A stretch of 64,000 bases of DNA. It comes from CAZWLY01 sp964634465 (GTDB lineage: Bacteria > Desulfobacterota > Desulfarculia > G963662305). Below, piece after piece: positions 52,466 through 61,357 of the stretch. The stretch's first letter is position 1. Each line of letters begins with the position of its first letter. The stretch spans positions 13,406 through 77,405 of the forward strand of contig CAZWLY010000016.1 of assembly GCA_964634465.1 (NCBI GenBank). Reading direction: 5' to 3'. A program made the position numbers and the translations under genes. The notes beneath the pieces are model-generated. The model saw only the letters and a list, made by a program, of their open reading frames with translations, did no database searches and was not told where the DNA came from.

Positions 52466-52879
52466 TTGGGTCGGTCTCCCGATTGATTCGATTGATTGCG
52501 ACTTGGGCTCGGGGCGGAAACGCTCCGATTCCGGGACAGGGGGTTGGCGATGGCCAGGCGGGTTATTTTCGCCCCCAATCCTTAGGGTTCAGCGACACCG
52601 CTCGACAGGCTTACGGGCCGTCGATCCTTTCCTCTTTCCGAGGTCGCCGGCCCACCCGGCCGGGCCGGTTTGAGCGCCGTCGCCGAGGGCAAAGGAGCGG
52701 CTTGCACGACGCCCGCTTCCACCCGATGGGCACTCTAACCATAAGCCATCCGGGAGGGTTGGTCAACCAAGCCTTGCGCCGTCGGCGAGCCCGATATGAT
52801 TCGGTTCGCGTCCTGACCGCTCCCCACTCGTCCTTGACTCCACTGTCATAACAAGCTAAGAATTCTTCAGAGGTTAAAC
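52466..52879. other. Divergent intergenic region between phoH and TPR genes
   Basis: These 414 nt contain no supportable coding sequence or recognised RNA gene. The right end carries a promoter candidate for the TPR gene. The phoH promoter must lie in the left part but no clear boxes were seen. Confidence 0.55.
52835..52863 (+). promoter_or_regulatory. Promoter candidate for the TPR/pseudo-receiver gene
   Basis: TTGACT (52835-52840) is separated by 17 nt from TAAGAA (52858-52863), in a locally AT-rich stretch ending 16 nt before the ATG. The -35 is close to consensus; the -10 is weak. Confidence 0.4.
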
Positions 52880-54256
52880 ATGGGTGGACGTCGCGTTTTC
52901 AGGGATTGGACCGTTCTGCTGGTCGCTTCGACCTTCAACCAACCGCGATTCAAGGGACTTTTGGAGCAGCTCGGCTTCGCCAGGTTTCGCGTCACCGACC
53001 AGGACCGCCAGGTTCCGGCCCTGGTCCGCTCGATGCAGCCCAACCTGGTCATGATCGACCGCCAGTTGAAGGTCTTTTCCGGCGTCCAACTCCTGGTCGC
53101 CTGCCGGCAGGACCAGCGCTGCGCCGAGGTGCCCTTTCTCATCGTCGGCGACAAGGACGATTTCCGGCCGGGCGGGTTGGCCGAGCGGGTGGCCGCGTTC
53201 GACAAGGCCCACATGGTCGCCGAACCGCTGACCGAGGCCAAGCTGGGCGAGGCCCTCGACGACCTGGTCAGCCAGTTCATCGACCTGAGACAAGAGGAGG
53301 CCCTCCGCCTGGCCGACGAGGCCGATCGGTTGGCCGAGACCGGCGACTACGAGGCGGCGCTCAAGCTGCTGGAGGAGGCGGCCAAGCTCCACGGCGATCA
53401 TATCGACATCCAGACCAAGCGGGCCGCGGCTCTGGCCCAGGTGGGGCGGCTGGAGGAGGCGGAGGAGGCTTATCGCCGTGTCCTGGAGGCCGACCCGAAC
53501 AACCTGCGGGCCTACTTCGGCCTGGCCGAAGTCTACGAGGCCCTCCAAAAGTTCGAGCAGGCGATCGAGGTCGTCCAGAAGGCCGGCCAGGTGGCCAAGT
53601 CGCTCAACATGCCGGGCTCCCAGCAGGGGCGCATCCACCTGTTCATCGGTGAGTTCGACCTCAAACTGGAGAAGCTGAAGGAGGCGGCCGAGTCGTTCAA
53701 GGAGGCCGTCGATCTGGACCCGGACAACGCCCAGCTCAAGAGCGATATCGGCGACGCCTACGCCTCCCGGGGCTACCATGAAGAGGCCGAGGCCTACTAC
53801 GAGGCGGCCATGGCCCAGGACCCCAGACTGGCCCACATCTACAATCGGCTGGGCATAACCTACCGCCGCCAGGCCAAGTACAACCAGGCTCTGGAGGTCT
53901 ACAAAAAGGCCCTCCGCATCCGCCCCAAAGACGACCACCTGCTGTTCAACATCGCCCGGACCCTGGATGAAGCCGGTCGCCGCGAAGAGGCCGAGAAATA
54001 CCTCGACCGGGCGATCCGGATCGCGCCCAATCTCAAGGAGGCCAAGGCGCTCAAGGCTTCCTTCGAGGCCAAGAAGGAGCAGCTTGACGGCGACGAGGCC
54101 GTTCCTCCACCGCAGGAACATCGGCCGGGGGCGGTTCAATTGAAAGAGGCCGGGCCCGGCAAGGTGGCCGCCGTGGCCCGCAAGGTGGCCGAGGACCCCA
54201 AACGCGATCGGGGCACCTTCGGCCGGTTCGACAAACTCCAGCGGCCCAAGAAGTGA
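52880..54256 (+). CDS. Pseudo-receiver/TPR protein
   Basis: The 458-aa product has a receiver-like N-terminal domain (about 1-135; DWTVLLVASTFNQPRFKGLL, PNLVMIDRQLKVFSG, VPFLIVGDKDD) followed by about six to seven TPR repeats (about 145-400; for example EEAEEAYRRVLEADPNNLRAY and ALEVYKKALRIRPKDDHLLF, read in parts) and a basic tail. The acidic pair of true receivers is replaced by A-S-T and the conserved KP by EP, while an Asp remains at the acceptor position. It likely works as a protein-interaction scaffold. No kinase is encoded nearby. Confidence 0.85.
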   Translation: MGGRRVFRDWTVLLVASTFNQPRFKGLLEQLGFARFRVTDQDRQVPALVRSMQPNLVMIDRQLKVFSGVQLLVACRQDQRCAEVPFLIVGDKDDFRPGGLAERVAAFDKAHMVAEPLTEAKLGEALDDLVSQFIDLRQEEALRLADEADRLAETGDYEAALKLLEEAAKLHGDHIDIQTKRAAALAQVGRLEEAEEAYRRVLEADPNNLRAYFGLAEVYEALQKFEQAIEVVQKAGQVAKSLNMPGSQQGRIHLFIGEFDLKLEKLKEAAESFKEAVDLDPDNAQLKSDIGDAYASRGYHEEAEAYYEAAMAQDPRLAHIYNRLGITYRRQAKYNQALEVYKKALRIRPKDDHLLFNIARTLDEAGRREEAEKYLDRAIRIAPNLKEAKALKASFEAKKEQLDGDEAVPPPQEHRPGAVQLKEAGPGKVAAVARKVAEDPKRDRGTFGRFDKLQRPKK

Positions 54257-54405
54257 AGCCGGTCGAAACCGGTCCGGCAAGGCGGCCCGACTCGCCATTC
54301 AACCCACCGACATACCTATGATTCACCGGCCGACCGGCTCCGGACGCGTCCCGGCCGTCCCGACCCGCTCCGCCCCGCCGTGTTGACCGCGGCGCTCAAT
54401 TAGAG

Positions 54406-54435
54406 TTGGAGCCGCCGCCCGGCGCGGATTAGAAT
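54406..54435 (+). promoter_or_regulatory. Promoter candidate for the AsmA-like gene
   Basis: TTGGAG (54406-54411), an 18-nt spacer and TAGAAT (54430-54435) lie 44 nt before the start codon. The -10 matches at five of six positions; the -35 is weak. Confidence 0.4.
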
Positions 54436-54478
54436 ATTCTCCACAGGGTGATTTAACTCATCGCCGGAGACGAAATCG

Positions 54479-57400
54479 GTGGTCAAGCGGCTGACAATCT
54501 GGTTGGGCCTGACCCTGGCCGTGATCGCGGTTCTGGTCGGGGTCGGTCTGGGCCTGATCCGCTACCGGCCCGAAGTGTGCCGACCCTGGCTGGAACGCCT
54601 TCTGGCCCCGCCGGGCGGCCGGCTGACCATCGGCCGCCTGGCGGTCCGCTACCGGCCGCTGAGCCTGACCCTGAAGGATGTGGACACCCAGGCCCCGGCG
54701 GAGGCCGGCTACTCGCTCAAGCTGAAGTCGCTTCGACTGACCGCCGATCCCTGGGCCGGTCTGAAAGGCGGTCTGTGGCTCAAGCACCTGGAGGTGGTCG
54801 AGCCCGACCTGACCTTACGCCCCGAACCGGCCGCCGAGCGGGAGTCGGACCTGTCCGGCCTGGCCGTGCTTTTGGGCGTCGAGCGACTGTCGGTCAGCCG
54901 GGGCCGGTTCAAGCTGGTCGAGCCGGAGGGCAGCCTGGAGACGCGCGAGCTGTCCATCTCGCTCGAGGCCGGCCGGGGAGACGAACTGCCGCTGGAGTTC
55001 AAGGGCCGACTTCGCCTCTCGCGGCCGAACGGCCGGGAAGCGTTCTCCGGTCTGGTTTCGGGCCGGGGAGTCTTGGCCCTCGGCCGCTCGCTCAGGGCCG
55101 AGGTCGAGGTCGTCGAGGGCCGCCTGGACCTGGAGCGGGTCAGCGGCGAGTTGACCGTCGCCGCCGGCCTGGAACTTACGCCCGAGCGGCTGGTCGTAAG
55201 CGGCGTCGTCGGCCGCATGGCCCGGGCCGAGGTGGACCTTGGCTCCGGGGTGAGGTGGCAAGGCCCGATCGGCTTCAAACTGGCCGGCTCCCAAACCGAG
55301 CTCAAGACTGGACGGAGCGAGTTGGTCGGGCTGGACGTCCAGGCCGCCGGTTTGGGCCGCCTGACCGGAACGCTTTCCGGTTGGCCTGACGGGCGTCTTT
55401 CCGGCCGCCTGACCGGCCTGATCGAAGAGCCCGGCGCCGTTCTGGCCGCGCTCAGGCCGGTTTTGCCTCCGGCCTGGAGCCAGGCGGCGGTCTGGGGCGA
55501 GACGCCGTTCGAACTGAAGCTCGACACTCCGGCCGATCGCCTCCTGATCGAGCTCGAGCTGGGTCTCGACGAGGTGGTCCTGGCCGCGCCTCGGTGGAAG
55601 CTCGAAGCCGATCTGGGCGGCCGGTTGTCGCTGGCCGGACCGCCGGCCGGGCCGCACCGGCTTCTCGGTCGGATCGAGGCCCGAGCCGCGTTCGGTTTCG
55701 GCCGGCTCTCGGCCAAAGCGGTCGAGGTCGAGATGGACCTCACCGGCCGCCTGCCCCAGCAGGTCCGGGCCGCCTGCCGGTTGGCCGTCGGCCCGTTCGA
55801 CCTCACCTGGTCGAGCCGGCCGATCGAGATCGGTTCGATCGAGGCCAAGGGCGAACTCGGCCTGACCGGCGGCGGGGCGCTGGAGGTTGAGGATGTGGTC
55901 GTCTCCACCGCCGCCCTGGGCGAGATTCGAGGCCGCTTGGCCCTGACCAAGGCCGGTCTGTCGGGCCGGGGGCGGGCCGAAGCGGTGGATCTGGCCGCCC
56001 TGGCCGGGCTTGTCCAGTCCCTGACCGGCTTCGACCTGACCGCCTGGTCGCCGACCGGCCGGGCCGACATCGAGGCCGGGCTCGCTCCGGATTCGTCCGG
56101 CCGGGTCGCCGAGACCAAGGTGAGTCTGAAACAGTTCGACCTGACCGTATTCGGCCGGCCGATCAGTTTCGGTTCCGTCGAGGCCCAGGCCGACCTGCGC
56201 TTCAAAAAGGGCGGGGCGCTGGAGGTCAAGGATGTGGTCGTCTCCACCGCCGCTCTGGGTGAGATTCGAGGCCGCTTGGCCCTGACCAAGGCCGGTCTGT
56301 CGGGCCGGGGGCGGGCCGAAGCGGTGGACCTGGCCGTCCTGGCCGGGCTGATTAAGCCCTTGACCGGCTTCGAGCCGGCCGCCTGGTCTCTGGCCGGCCG
56401 GGCCGATATCGAGGTCGGATTCGCTCCTGGAGCGTCCGGTGGAGCCGTCGAGGCCAGGCTGGAGCTGGACGAGATCGATCTGGCCTCGCCCGACGGCCGG
56501 GTGATGATCGAGCGCGGGCAAGGGCGGCTGCGCTTCGGCCTCGATCCGGCCGAGGCGCGGCCGTTGCGGCTCGATCTGTTCCTACGCGGCGGCGAGGTGC
56601 TGGCCGACACTGTCTATCTCAACCTGGCCCGCCGGCCGCTCGAAGTCGGGGTGAGGGCGCGGGAGGTCTCGACCCGCACCCTCGACGGCCTCGAAGTGTC
56701 GGCCGACTTGGGCCAGTTCGGCCGGCTCAAGCTCTCCGGCCGAGCCAGACGGTTGAACGACGGCTGGGATTACCGGGCCCGGTTGCGACTCAAGAACGCC
56801 GACCTGAATGAAGTATTCCAGACCTTCATTCGTGAGCCCCTGGCCGCCTCCCGGCCCGACCTCCAGGACCTGGACCTGTCCGGTATGGCCGACCTGGAGT
56901 TGGACCTCTCCGGCCGCGGTCCCGCGGCGACCATCAAAGGCCGGGCCAGCCTGGTGGGGGGCGGTCTGAACGACGCCCGGAGCGGCCACCTGGTCAAGGG
57001 CCTCATCCTCGAACTGCCGATCGACTACCGCTTCGGTCCCCAGGGGGCCGGCCGGCCGAGCGACGGCAGGCCCCGCCGCTGGGGCCGGATTCGGGCCTTG
57101 AGCATTGGCTCGCCTTTCGGCGAAATCAAGAACCTGGACCTGCCCCTGGCCCTCGTTCCGGGCCGCCTGGTCTTCAGCCGCGGGCTGACCCTGCCCCTGT
57201 TCGACGGCAGCCTGGTTCTTGATCGGATGACCGTCGAGCGGCCCCTGTCCAGGGATTTCGAGGCTCGGGCCACGGTCGAGATTCGCCGCTTCGACCTATC
57301 CCTGGCGTCTCCGCCGGAGTTTCCCTTGGAGGGCGGCCTGGCCGGCCGGTTGGGCCGGGTGAGCCTCAACCGCCGCCGACTGACCACCACCGGCGGGTTG

Positions 57401-57967
57401 ACCGGCCAGTTTTTCGGCGGCCGGGTGAAGACGTCGGCCTTGACCGTCTACCGGCCGTTTTCGCCGGGCCGGATGCTGGCCGCCGACGTCACCGTGGAGC
57501 GCTTGGACCTGGGCCGGCTGACCAAGGCCCTCAAGCTCGGCAAGATCACCGGCAAACTGACGGCCAGAATCGAGGGGCTCAGGCTGGCCCATGGTCAGGC
57601 GGTGGCGTTCAACCTCCGAGCCGAGTCGGTGGCCGTGAAAGGGGTCAAGCAGCGGGTCAGCATCAAGGCGGTCAACTCCATCTCGGTTCTGGGCACCGGC
57701 TCGGGCCTGACCGGACTCGGAGTTACGATCATGGCCCCCTTCTTCCGTGAATTCCCCTACGAGCGGATCGGATTTTTGTGTAATCTTAAGAATGACGTCT
57801 TTACCATCCGGGGCTTGATCCGCGAAGACGGGGTCGAGTACCTGGTCAAGAAGCCGTTTCTGACCGGGATCAACGTGGTCAATCGCAACCCGAACAACCA
57901 GATCAGCTTCAAGGACATGCTGGGCCGCCTCCGCCGGGTGATGGGCGGCCATGACCAGCCGGGCTGA
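54479..57967 (+). CDS. Large AsmA/YdbH-like envelope protein
   Basis: The 1162-aa product has one N-terminal membrane anchor (about 5-28) followed by a very long beta-rich region of repeated strands, typical of AsmA-like/YdbH bridge proteins that move phospholipids between inner and outer membranes. The C-terminal portion (LDLGRLTKALKLGKITGKL, then VNSISVLGTGSG and FFREFPYERIGFLCNLKND) resembles the dicarboxylate-transport/YdbH C-domain. Residues about 440-665 contain a 113-residue tandem duplication. It starts at GTG 54479 after GGAG. The next gene encodes a DUF1318 (YdbL-type) lipoprotein, mirroring ydbH-ynbE-ydbL of enterobacteria, which supports the assignment. Confidence 0.82.
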   Translation: MVKRLTIWLGLTLAVIAVLVGVGLGLIRYRPEVCRPWLERLLAPPGGRLTIGRLAVRYRPLSLTLKDVDTQAPAEAGYSLKLKSLRLTADPWAGLKGGLWLKHLEVVEPDLTLRPEPAAERESDLSGLAVLLGVERLSVSRGRFKLVEPEGSLETRELSISLEAGRGDELPLEFKGRLRLSRPNGREAFSGLVSGRGVLALGRSLRAEVEVVEGRLDLERVSGELTVAAGLELTPERLVVSGVVGRMARAEVDLGSGVRWQGPIGFKLAGSQTELKTGRSELVGLDVQAAGLGRLTGTLSGWPDGRLSGRLTGLIEEPGAVLAALRPVLPPAWSQAAVWGETPFELKLDTPADRLLIELELGLDEVVLAAPRWKLEADLGGRLSLAGPPAGPHRLLGRIEARAAFGFGRLSAKAVEVEMDLTGRLPQQVRAACRLAVGPFDLTWSSRPIEIGSIEAKGELGLTGGGALEVEDVVVSTAALGEIRGRLALTKAGLSGRGRAEAVDLAALAGLVQSLTGFDLTAWSPTGRADIEAGLAPDSSGRVAETKVSLKQFDLTVFGRPISFGSVEAQADLRFKKGGALEVKDVVVSTAALGEIRGRLALTKAGLSGRGRAEAVDLAVLAGLIKPLTGFEPAAWSLAGRADIEVGFAPGASGGAVEARLELDEIDLASPDGRVMIERGQGRLRFGLDPAEARPLRLDLFLRGGEVLADTVYLNLARRPLEVGVRAREVSTRTLDGLEVSADLGQFGRLKLSGRARRLNDGWDYRARLRLKNADLNEVFQTFIREPLAASRPDLQDLDLSGMADLELDLSGRGPAATIKGRASLVGGGLNDARSGHLVKGLILELPIDYRFGPQGAGRPSDGRPRRWGRIRALSIGSPFGEIKNLDLPLALVPGRLVFSRGLTLPLFDGSLVLDRMTVERPLSRDFEARATVEIRRFDLSLASPPEFPLEGGLAGRLGRVSLNRRRLTTTGGLTGQFFGGRVKTSALTVYRPFSPGRMLAADVTVERLDLGRLTKALKLGKITGKLTARIEGLRLAHGQAVAFNLRAESVAVKGVKQRVSIKAVNSISVLGTGSGLTGLGVTIMAPFFREFPYERIGFLCNLKNDVFTIRGLIREDGVEYLVKKPFLTGINVVNRNPNNQISFKDMLGRLRRVMGGHDQPG
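55796..56473 (+). repeat. Two 339-bp tandem units inside the AsmA-like gene
   Basis: Units 55796-56134 and 56135-56473 are in frame and 339 nt long. From LEVEDVVVSTAALGEIRG to GRGRAEAVDLA the two copies are almost identical at both protein and DNA level, while their ends have diverged, indicating a fairly recent duplication or gene conversion. Confidence 0.88.
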
Positions 57968-58001
57968 ACGCGGTGGTAAAGGAAGGTAAGGGGAGGGGAA
58001 T

Positions 58002-58583
58002 ATGGCTCGAAACATGGTCCGGGTGGGGACGATCGTCGGACTGGCCCTGGTTGTGGCCGCCTGCGTGACGGTCAACCTCTATTTTCCGGCCGCCCAGGTG
58101 GAGAAGACGGCCGAGGAGATCGTCAAGGACGTCTACCAGAAGGACGGCGGGAGCAAGAAGAAGCCGGGCGACTCCTCGTCGCTGAGGCGCTTTCTGGCCT
58201 GGCTGGAGCCGAGGGAGGCCCACGCCGCCGACGTGACCACGGTCAGCAACGCCAACATCCGGGCCATCAAGGGGGCGATGCGCCGGCGGCACAGTCAGCT
58301 TCGGCCCTTCTACAACGCCGGCCGGGTGGGTATCGCCAGGGACGGCTCGCTGGTCCTGCGCGACACCAAAGGCCTGCCGCTCAACAGGCTGGCCCAGTTG
58401 AAAAGGCTGATCAACGCCGAGAACGCCGACCGCCGGCGTCTCTACCAGGAGGTGGCCGCGGCGCTCAGGCTCCAGCCCCAGCAGGTCGGCCAGGTTCAAA
58501 GCATCTTTGCCCGAACCTTCAGGAACGAGGCCGAGCCGGGCTGGTGGATTCAGGACGACAGCGGCCGCTGGCGGAGGCGCTGA
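58002..58583 (+). CDS. DUF1318 (YdbL-like) lipoprotein
   Basis: The 193-aa product has a lipobox LVVAAC with Cys 21, then VNLYFPAAQVEKTAEEIVKD typical of deltaproteobacterial DUF1318 lipoproteins. After an Arg/Lys-rich linker there is a globular domain, about residues 75-180 (VSNANIRAIKGAMRRRHSQL, YNAGRVGIARDGSLVLRD), matching YdbL. In E. coli the lipoprotein YnbE and periplasmic YdbL are separate; here the anchor and the DUF1318 domain are in one chain. GGGGAGGGG precedes the ATG, 34 nt after the AsmA-like gene, so they form an operon. Its 3' end overlaps the convergent gene by 34 nt. Confidence 0.85.
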   Translation: MARNMVRVGTIVGLALVVAACVTVNLYFPAAQVEKTAEEIVKDVYQKDGGSKKKPGDSSSLRRFLAWLEPREAHAADVTTVSNANIRAIKGAMRRRHSQLRPFYNAGRVGIARDGSLVLRDTKGLPLNRLAQLKRLINAENADRRRLYQEVAAALRLQPQQVGQVQSIFARTFRNEAEPGWWIQDDSGRWRRR

Positions 58584-60634
58584 GCCGAGGCGGCGTTCTC
58601 CAACCGGGTTCCCTGTCCGGGCCGGCGGGCGACAAGCCCTCCGATCAGGGCGTTGAGCCCGGCCTTCAGCGCCGGGGGCAGGTCCTCTTCCGGGAGGCGA
58701 TCGACCAGCCGGATCGTCTCCCGCCCGACGATCTCGGCCGCCGCCCGGCGGCAGCGCTCGAAGTAGCCGGTCAGGTCGCCGATCTGCCCGCGCAAGTAAG
58801 CGTCGTCCAGGGCGAAGGCCGTCTCGATCAAAGCGGCGTAGCGTCGGTCGAGAAGCACTTCCTCCAGCTCGCCGATCAGCTCGGCGGGGGCGAGGCCTTT
58901 AGGCAGCTCGGCCCGGGCAAGCAACTCAAAGGGCCTGATCCGCCGTTCGGCCAGTCGCCGGAAGACGTTGCGGCCGGCCCGGATTCCGTTCTGCTTGCCG
59001 ATCGCCTCCCGGATGGCCTCGTAGACCGCGGCGGCGATCAACTCGCCCAGCTTGGTGTGGCCGCCGGTCAGGTCCAGGCTCCGGCCCGCCCCCTCGACGA
59101 CGATGATGTTGTCGGTGCCGGTGCCGGTGGCCTGGCAGCGCCTCGGCTGGGCGCTGGAGCGGATGTCGAGGTCCTGGAGCACGGCCGTCTTGGCCTCGAC
59201 GGCGGTGATGACCGCCCGGGCCATGGCCCGTTCCGTCAGCCGGTGGTTGGTCAACAAGATGACGTTGATCGTGCCCGGCTCGTAGAATCGACCTTGGTCC
59301 TGGGAGGTTCGGAGGGCGTTTCCAGCCACCCCGGCCGTGGTCAGGGCGATGACCTCCAGCGCCTTGAACCGGGCCCGGCCCACGGCCAGGTTGTCCAGAT
59401 CGGCCCCGGTGAACATCAGGGCGGTGGCGGCGGCTTCGAGGCCGAGGGTTTCGAGCACGCCGGCCCTGAGCTCGACCAGGCCGCCGCCTCGGTCAAGCCC
59501 CCAGGCCGGGGGCGGCAGGGAGTGGTTGCCGACCCTCTTCAGGTCCGAACGGATTCCCTCCAGGGTGGAGAGGGCCTTCATCGGCCGGTCGAAGTCGATG
59601 AGCAGCGTCTGGTGGACGAAGTCCTGCCTTATACTCCTGACCACCCCGGCCCGCCTGACGTAATCCAGGCCGAGCTCTATCTTCTTTCGGCCGATGGGGC
59701 CTTGGGTCAGGACAAAGCTTTCGGGCTCGGCGAAGTAGTCGGCGTAGACCCTGGCCGCCAGCCAGGCCGCGAAGCGCCCGGCGTTGACGGACAGACGATC
59801 GGTCAGGGCGCAGGGGAAGGTGTAGATCCGCCCCTTTCTGACCGCCTCCACCTCCCGCCAGCCGAGTCGGCCGACCAGCCTTTTGATCGCCTCGGCCTGG
59901 CCGCAGGTATAGATCGCCTGGGGGTCGAAGGCCCGCCATTCTTCGAGGCTGATCGGGATCGCCGCTCCACTCCGGCCCAGGCGGGGCGGAACGCCGCCGG
60001 CGGCCCGGATGAGGAGGCGGGCCGGGGCGTCGTCGCCGGGAACGGTCAGCCTGTCCCGGCCGCCGACCATGATCACCCGCCGTCGCCGGGGCGGCGGAAT
60101 CCGGGCCGTCTTTTGGGCGATCACGGCCAGTTGGGCCTTGATCTCGGCCTCGATTCGGGCCGCCTCCCCTCGCCGGTCGAAGATGAGGCCGAGAAGGGCC
60201 AGGGAAGAGTAGAGATCGGCCAGTTTTCTGGGTTTGAGATCGATGACGGCCACGCCGGTTCCGGCGAATCTTTCCCGGACCGCCCGGTGGCGCTCGGCGA
60301 CGAACACGATCTCCGGCCGAAGCGCGGCGATGCGGGCCAGGTTCGGCTTCGTCGAGCCGCCGACGATGGTCTTGTCGTTGGTCTCCGGCGGTAAGGCGGT
60401 GTGGTAGGTGATACCGACCAGGGCCCGACCCGCGCCCAGGGCGAAGACGGCCTCGGTCACCGCCGGGACCAGGCTGACCACCCGCTTCGGCGTTTTGTCT
60501 ATCTCGACCCTGGCCCCGCTGAAATCGACGAACGAGATCGCTCGGGCCTGGGCCGATGAAGCGCCGAGGGCGACGATGACCAGGGCGATGGCGAGCCGGG
60601 CCAGGAACGTGTTTCGAGACGCCGCTCGGACCAT
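58550..60634 (-). CDS. Exported BtuF-like binding protein fused to CbiZ (adenosylcobinamide amidohydrolase)
   Basis: The 694-aa product starts with a signal peptide (about 1-31, ending AQAR). A periplasmic corrinoid/iron-binding domain follows (about 40-305; PKRVVSLVPAVTEAVFALGA, RPEIVFVAE, the BtuF-type helical-linker fold). Residues about 320-540 are CbiZ-like: RQDFVHQTLLIDFDRP, and TGTGTDNIIVVEGAG then GGHTKLGELIAAAVYEAI. CbiZ removes the aminopropanol side chain of adenosylcobinamide to give adenosylcobyric acid for corrinoid salvage. A further helical C-terminal region (about 560-694) was not recognised. No btuC or btuD is adjacent and no cobalamin riboswitch was seen upstream. Export of a CbiZ domain implies periplasmic remodelling if the signal peptide is functional. 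Confidence 0.85.
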   Translation of the reverse strand: MVRAASRNTFLARLAIALVIVALGASSAQARAISFVDFSGARVEIDKTPKRVVSLVPAVTEAVFALGAGRALVGITYHTALPPETNDKTIVGGSTKPNLARIAALRPEIVFVAERHRAVRERFAGTGVAVIDLKPRKLADLYSSLALLGLIFDRRGEAARIEAEIKAQLAVIAQKTARIPPPRRRRVIMVGGRDRLTVPGDDAPARLLIRAAGGVPPRLGRSGAAIPISLEEWRAFDPQAIYTCGQAEAIKRLVGRLGWREVEAVRKGRIYTFPCALTDRLSVNAGRFAAWLAARVYADYFAEPESFVLTQGPIGRKKIELGLDYVRRAGVVRSIRQDFVHQTLLIDFDRPMKALSTLEGIRSDLKRVGNHSLPPPAWGLDRGGGLVELRAGVLETLGLEAAATALMFTGADLDNLAVGRARFKALEVIALTTAGVAGNALRTSQDQGRFYEPGTINVILLTNHRLTERAMARAVITAVEAKTAVLQDLDIRSSAQPRRCQATGTGTDNIIVVEGAGRSLDLTGGHTKLGELIAAAVYEAIREAIGKQNGIRAGRNVFRRLAERRIRPFELLARAELPKGLAPAELIGELEEVLLDRRYAALIETAFALDDAYLRGQIGDLTGYFERCRRAAAEIVGRETIRLVDRLPEEDLPPALKAGLNALIGGLVARRPGQGTRLENAASAQRLRQRPLSS

Positions 60635-60754
60635 CGAGATTCCGACTCCGTTGATCTATTCGACGCCGGACAGCCTCCGCCCGCCGTGGATGCTCGCGCC
60701 ACCGGCTGGCCGGCCTGCCCGTTTAACCGGCCGGGCCGCTTTCGGGGCCCCGGC

Positions 60755-61357
60755 CTAGTCGATCACTTCGGCCTTCAAGATGACCACCGCCTGCTCGGGC
60801 ACATCCTGGTGCATGCCCCGACTGGAGGTGGGCGCTTGGGCGATCTTGTCGACCGCCTCTCTCCCCTCGACGACCTTGCCGAAGACGGCGTAGCCCCAGC
60901 CATCCATGTCCTTGGCGGTGTGGTCCAAAAAGGCGTTGTCGGCCAGGTTGACGAAGAATTGGCTGGTGGCGCTGTGCGGGTCCGGGGTCCGGGCCATGGA
61001 CAGGGTGTAGGCCTCGTTTTTCAGGCCGTTGTCGGCCTCGTTCTTGATCGGTTTCTTGGTCGGCTTCTGGCGCATGTCCGCGTCGAAGCCGCCGCCCTGA
61101 ATGACGAAGCCGGGGATGACCCGGTGGAAGATGGTGCCCTCGTAAAAGCCGTCCTCGACGTAGGACAGGAAGTTGGCCACCGTCTCCGGCGCCTTGTCGG
61201 CGTAGAGCTCGATGGTCATCTCGCCCAGGCTGGTATCCAGTTTGACCACGTATCTACTCCTTTCCAACCGGGACTGGCGCCCGGCTGTGGCAACGACCGC
61301 CGCCGCCAAGGCGAAAAGGAGACCGACGGCGATCAAGGCCTTTTTCGATCGGGGCAT
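60755..61357 (-). CDS. Exported cyclophilin-type peptidyl-prolyl isomerase
   Basis: The 200-aa product has an N-terminal hydrophobic segment (about 7-26) with no clear cleavage site, so it may be anchored or exported. The cyclophilin domain follows: LGEMTIELYADKAPETVANFLSYV read in parts, FHRVIPGFVIQGGGF with the catalytic Arg, ATSQFFVNLADNAFLD, and AVFGKVVEGREAVDKI. It accelerates proline isomerisation during folding of envelope proteins. GGGGG precedes ATG 61357. Confidence 0.92.
   Translation of the reverse strand: MPRSKKALIAVGLLFALAAAVVATAGRQSRLERSRYVVKLDTSLGEMTIELYADKAPETVANFLSYVEDGFYEGTIFHRVIPGFVIQGGGFDADMRQKPTKKPIKNEADNGLKNEAYTLSMARTPDPHSATSQFFVNLADNAFLDHTAKDMDGWGYAVFGKVVEGREAVDKIAQAPTSSRGMHQDVPEQAVVILKAEVID

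Noticed and set aside
60635..60754. Cobalamin riboswitch upstream of the BtuF-CbiZ gene
   Set aside because: I looked for the B12-box pattern and found nothing convincing in this short GC-rich gap.
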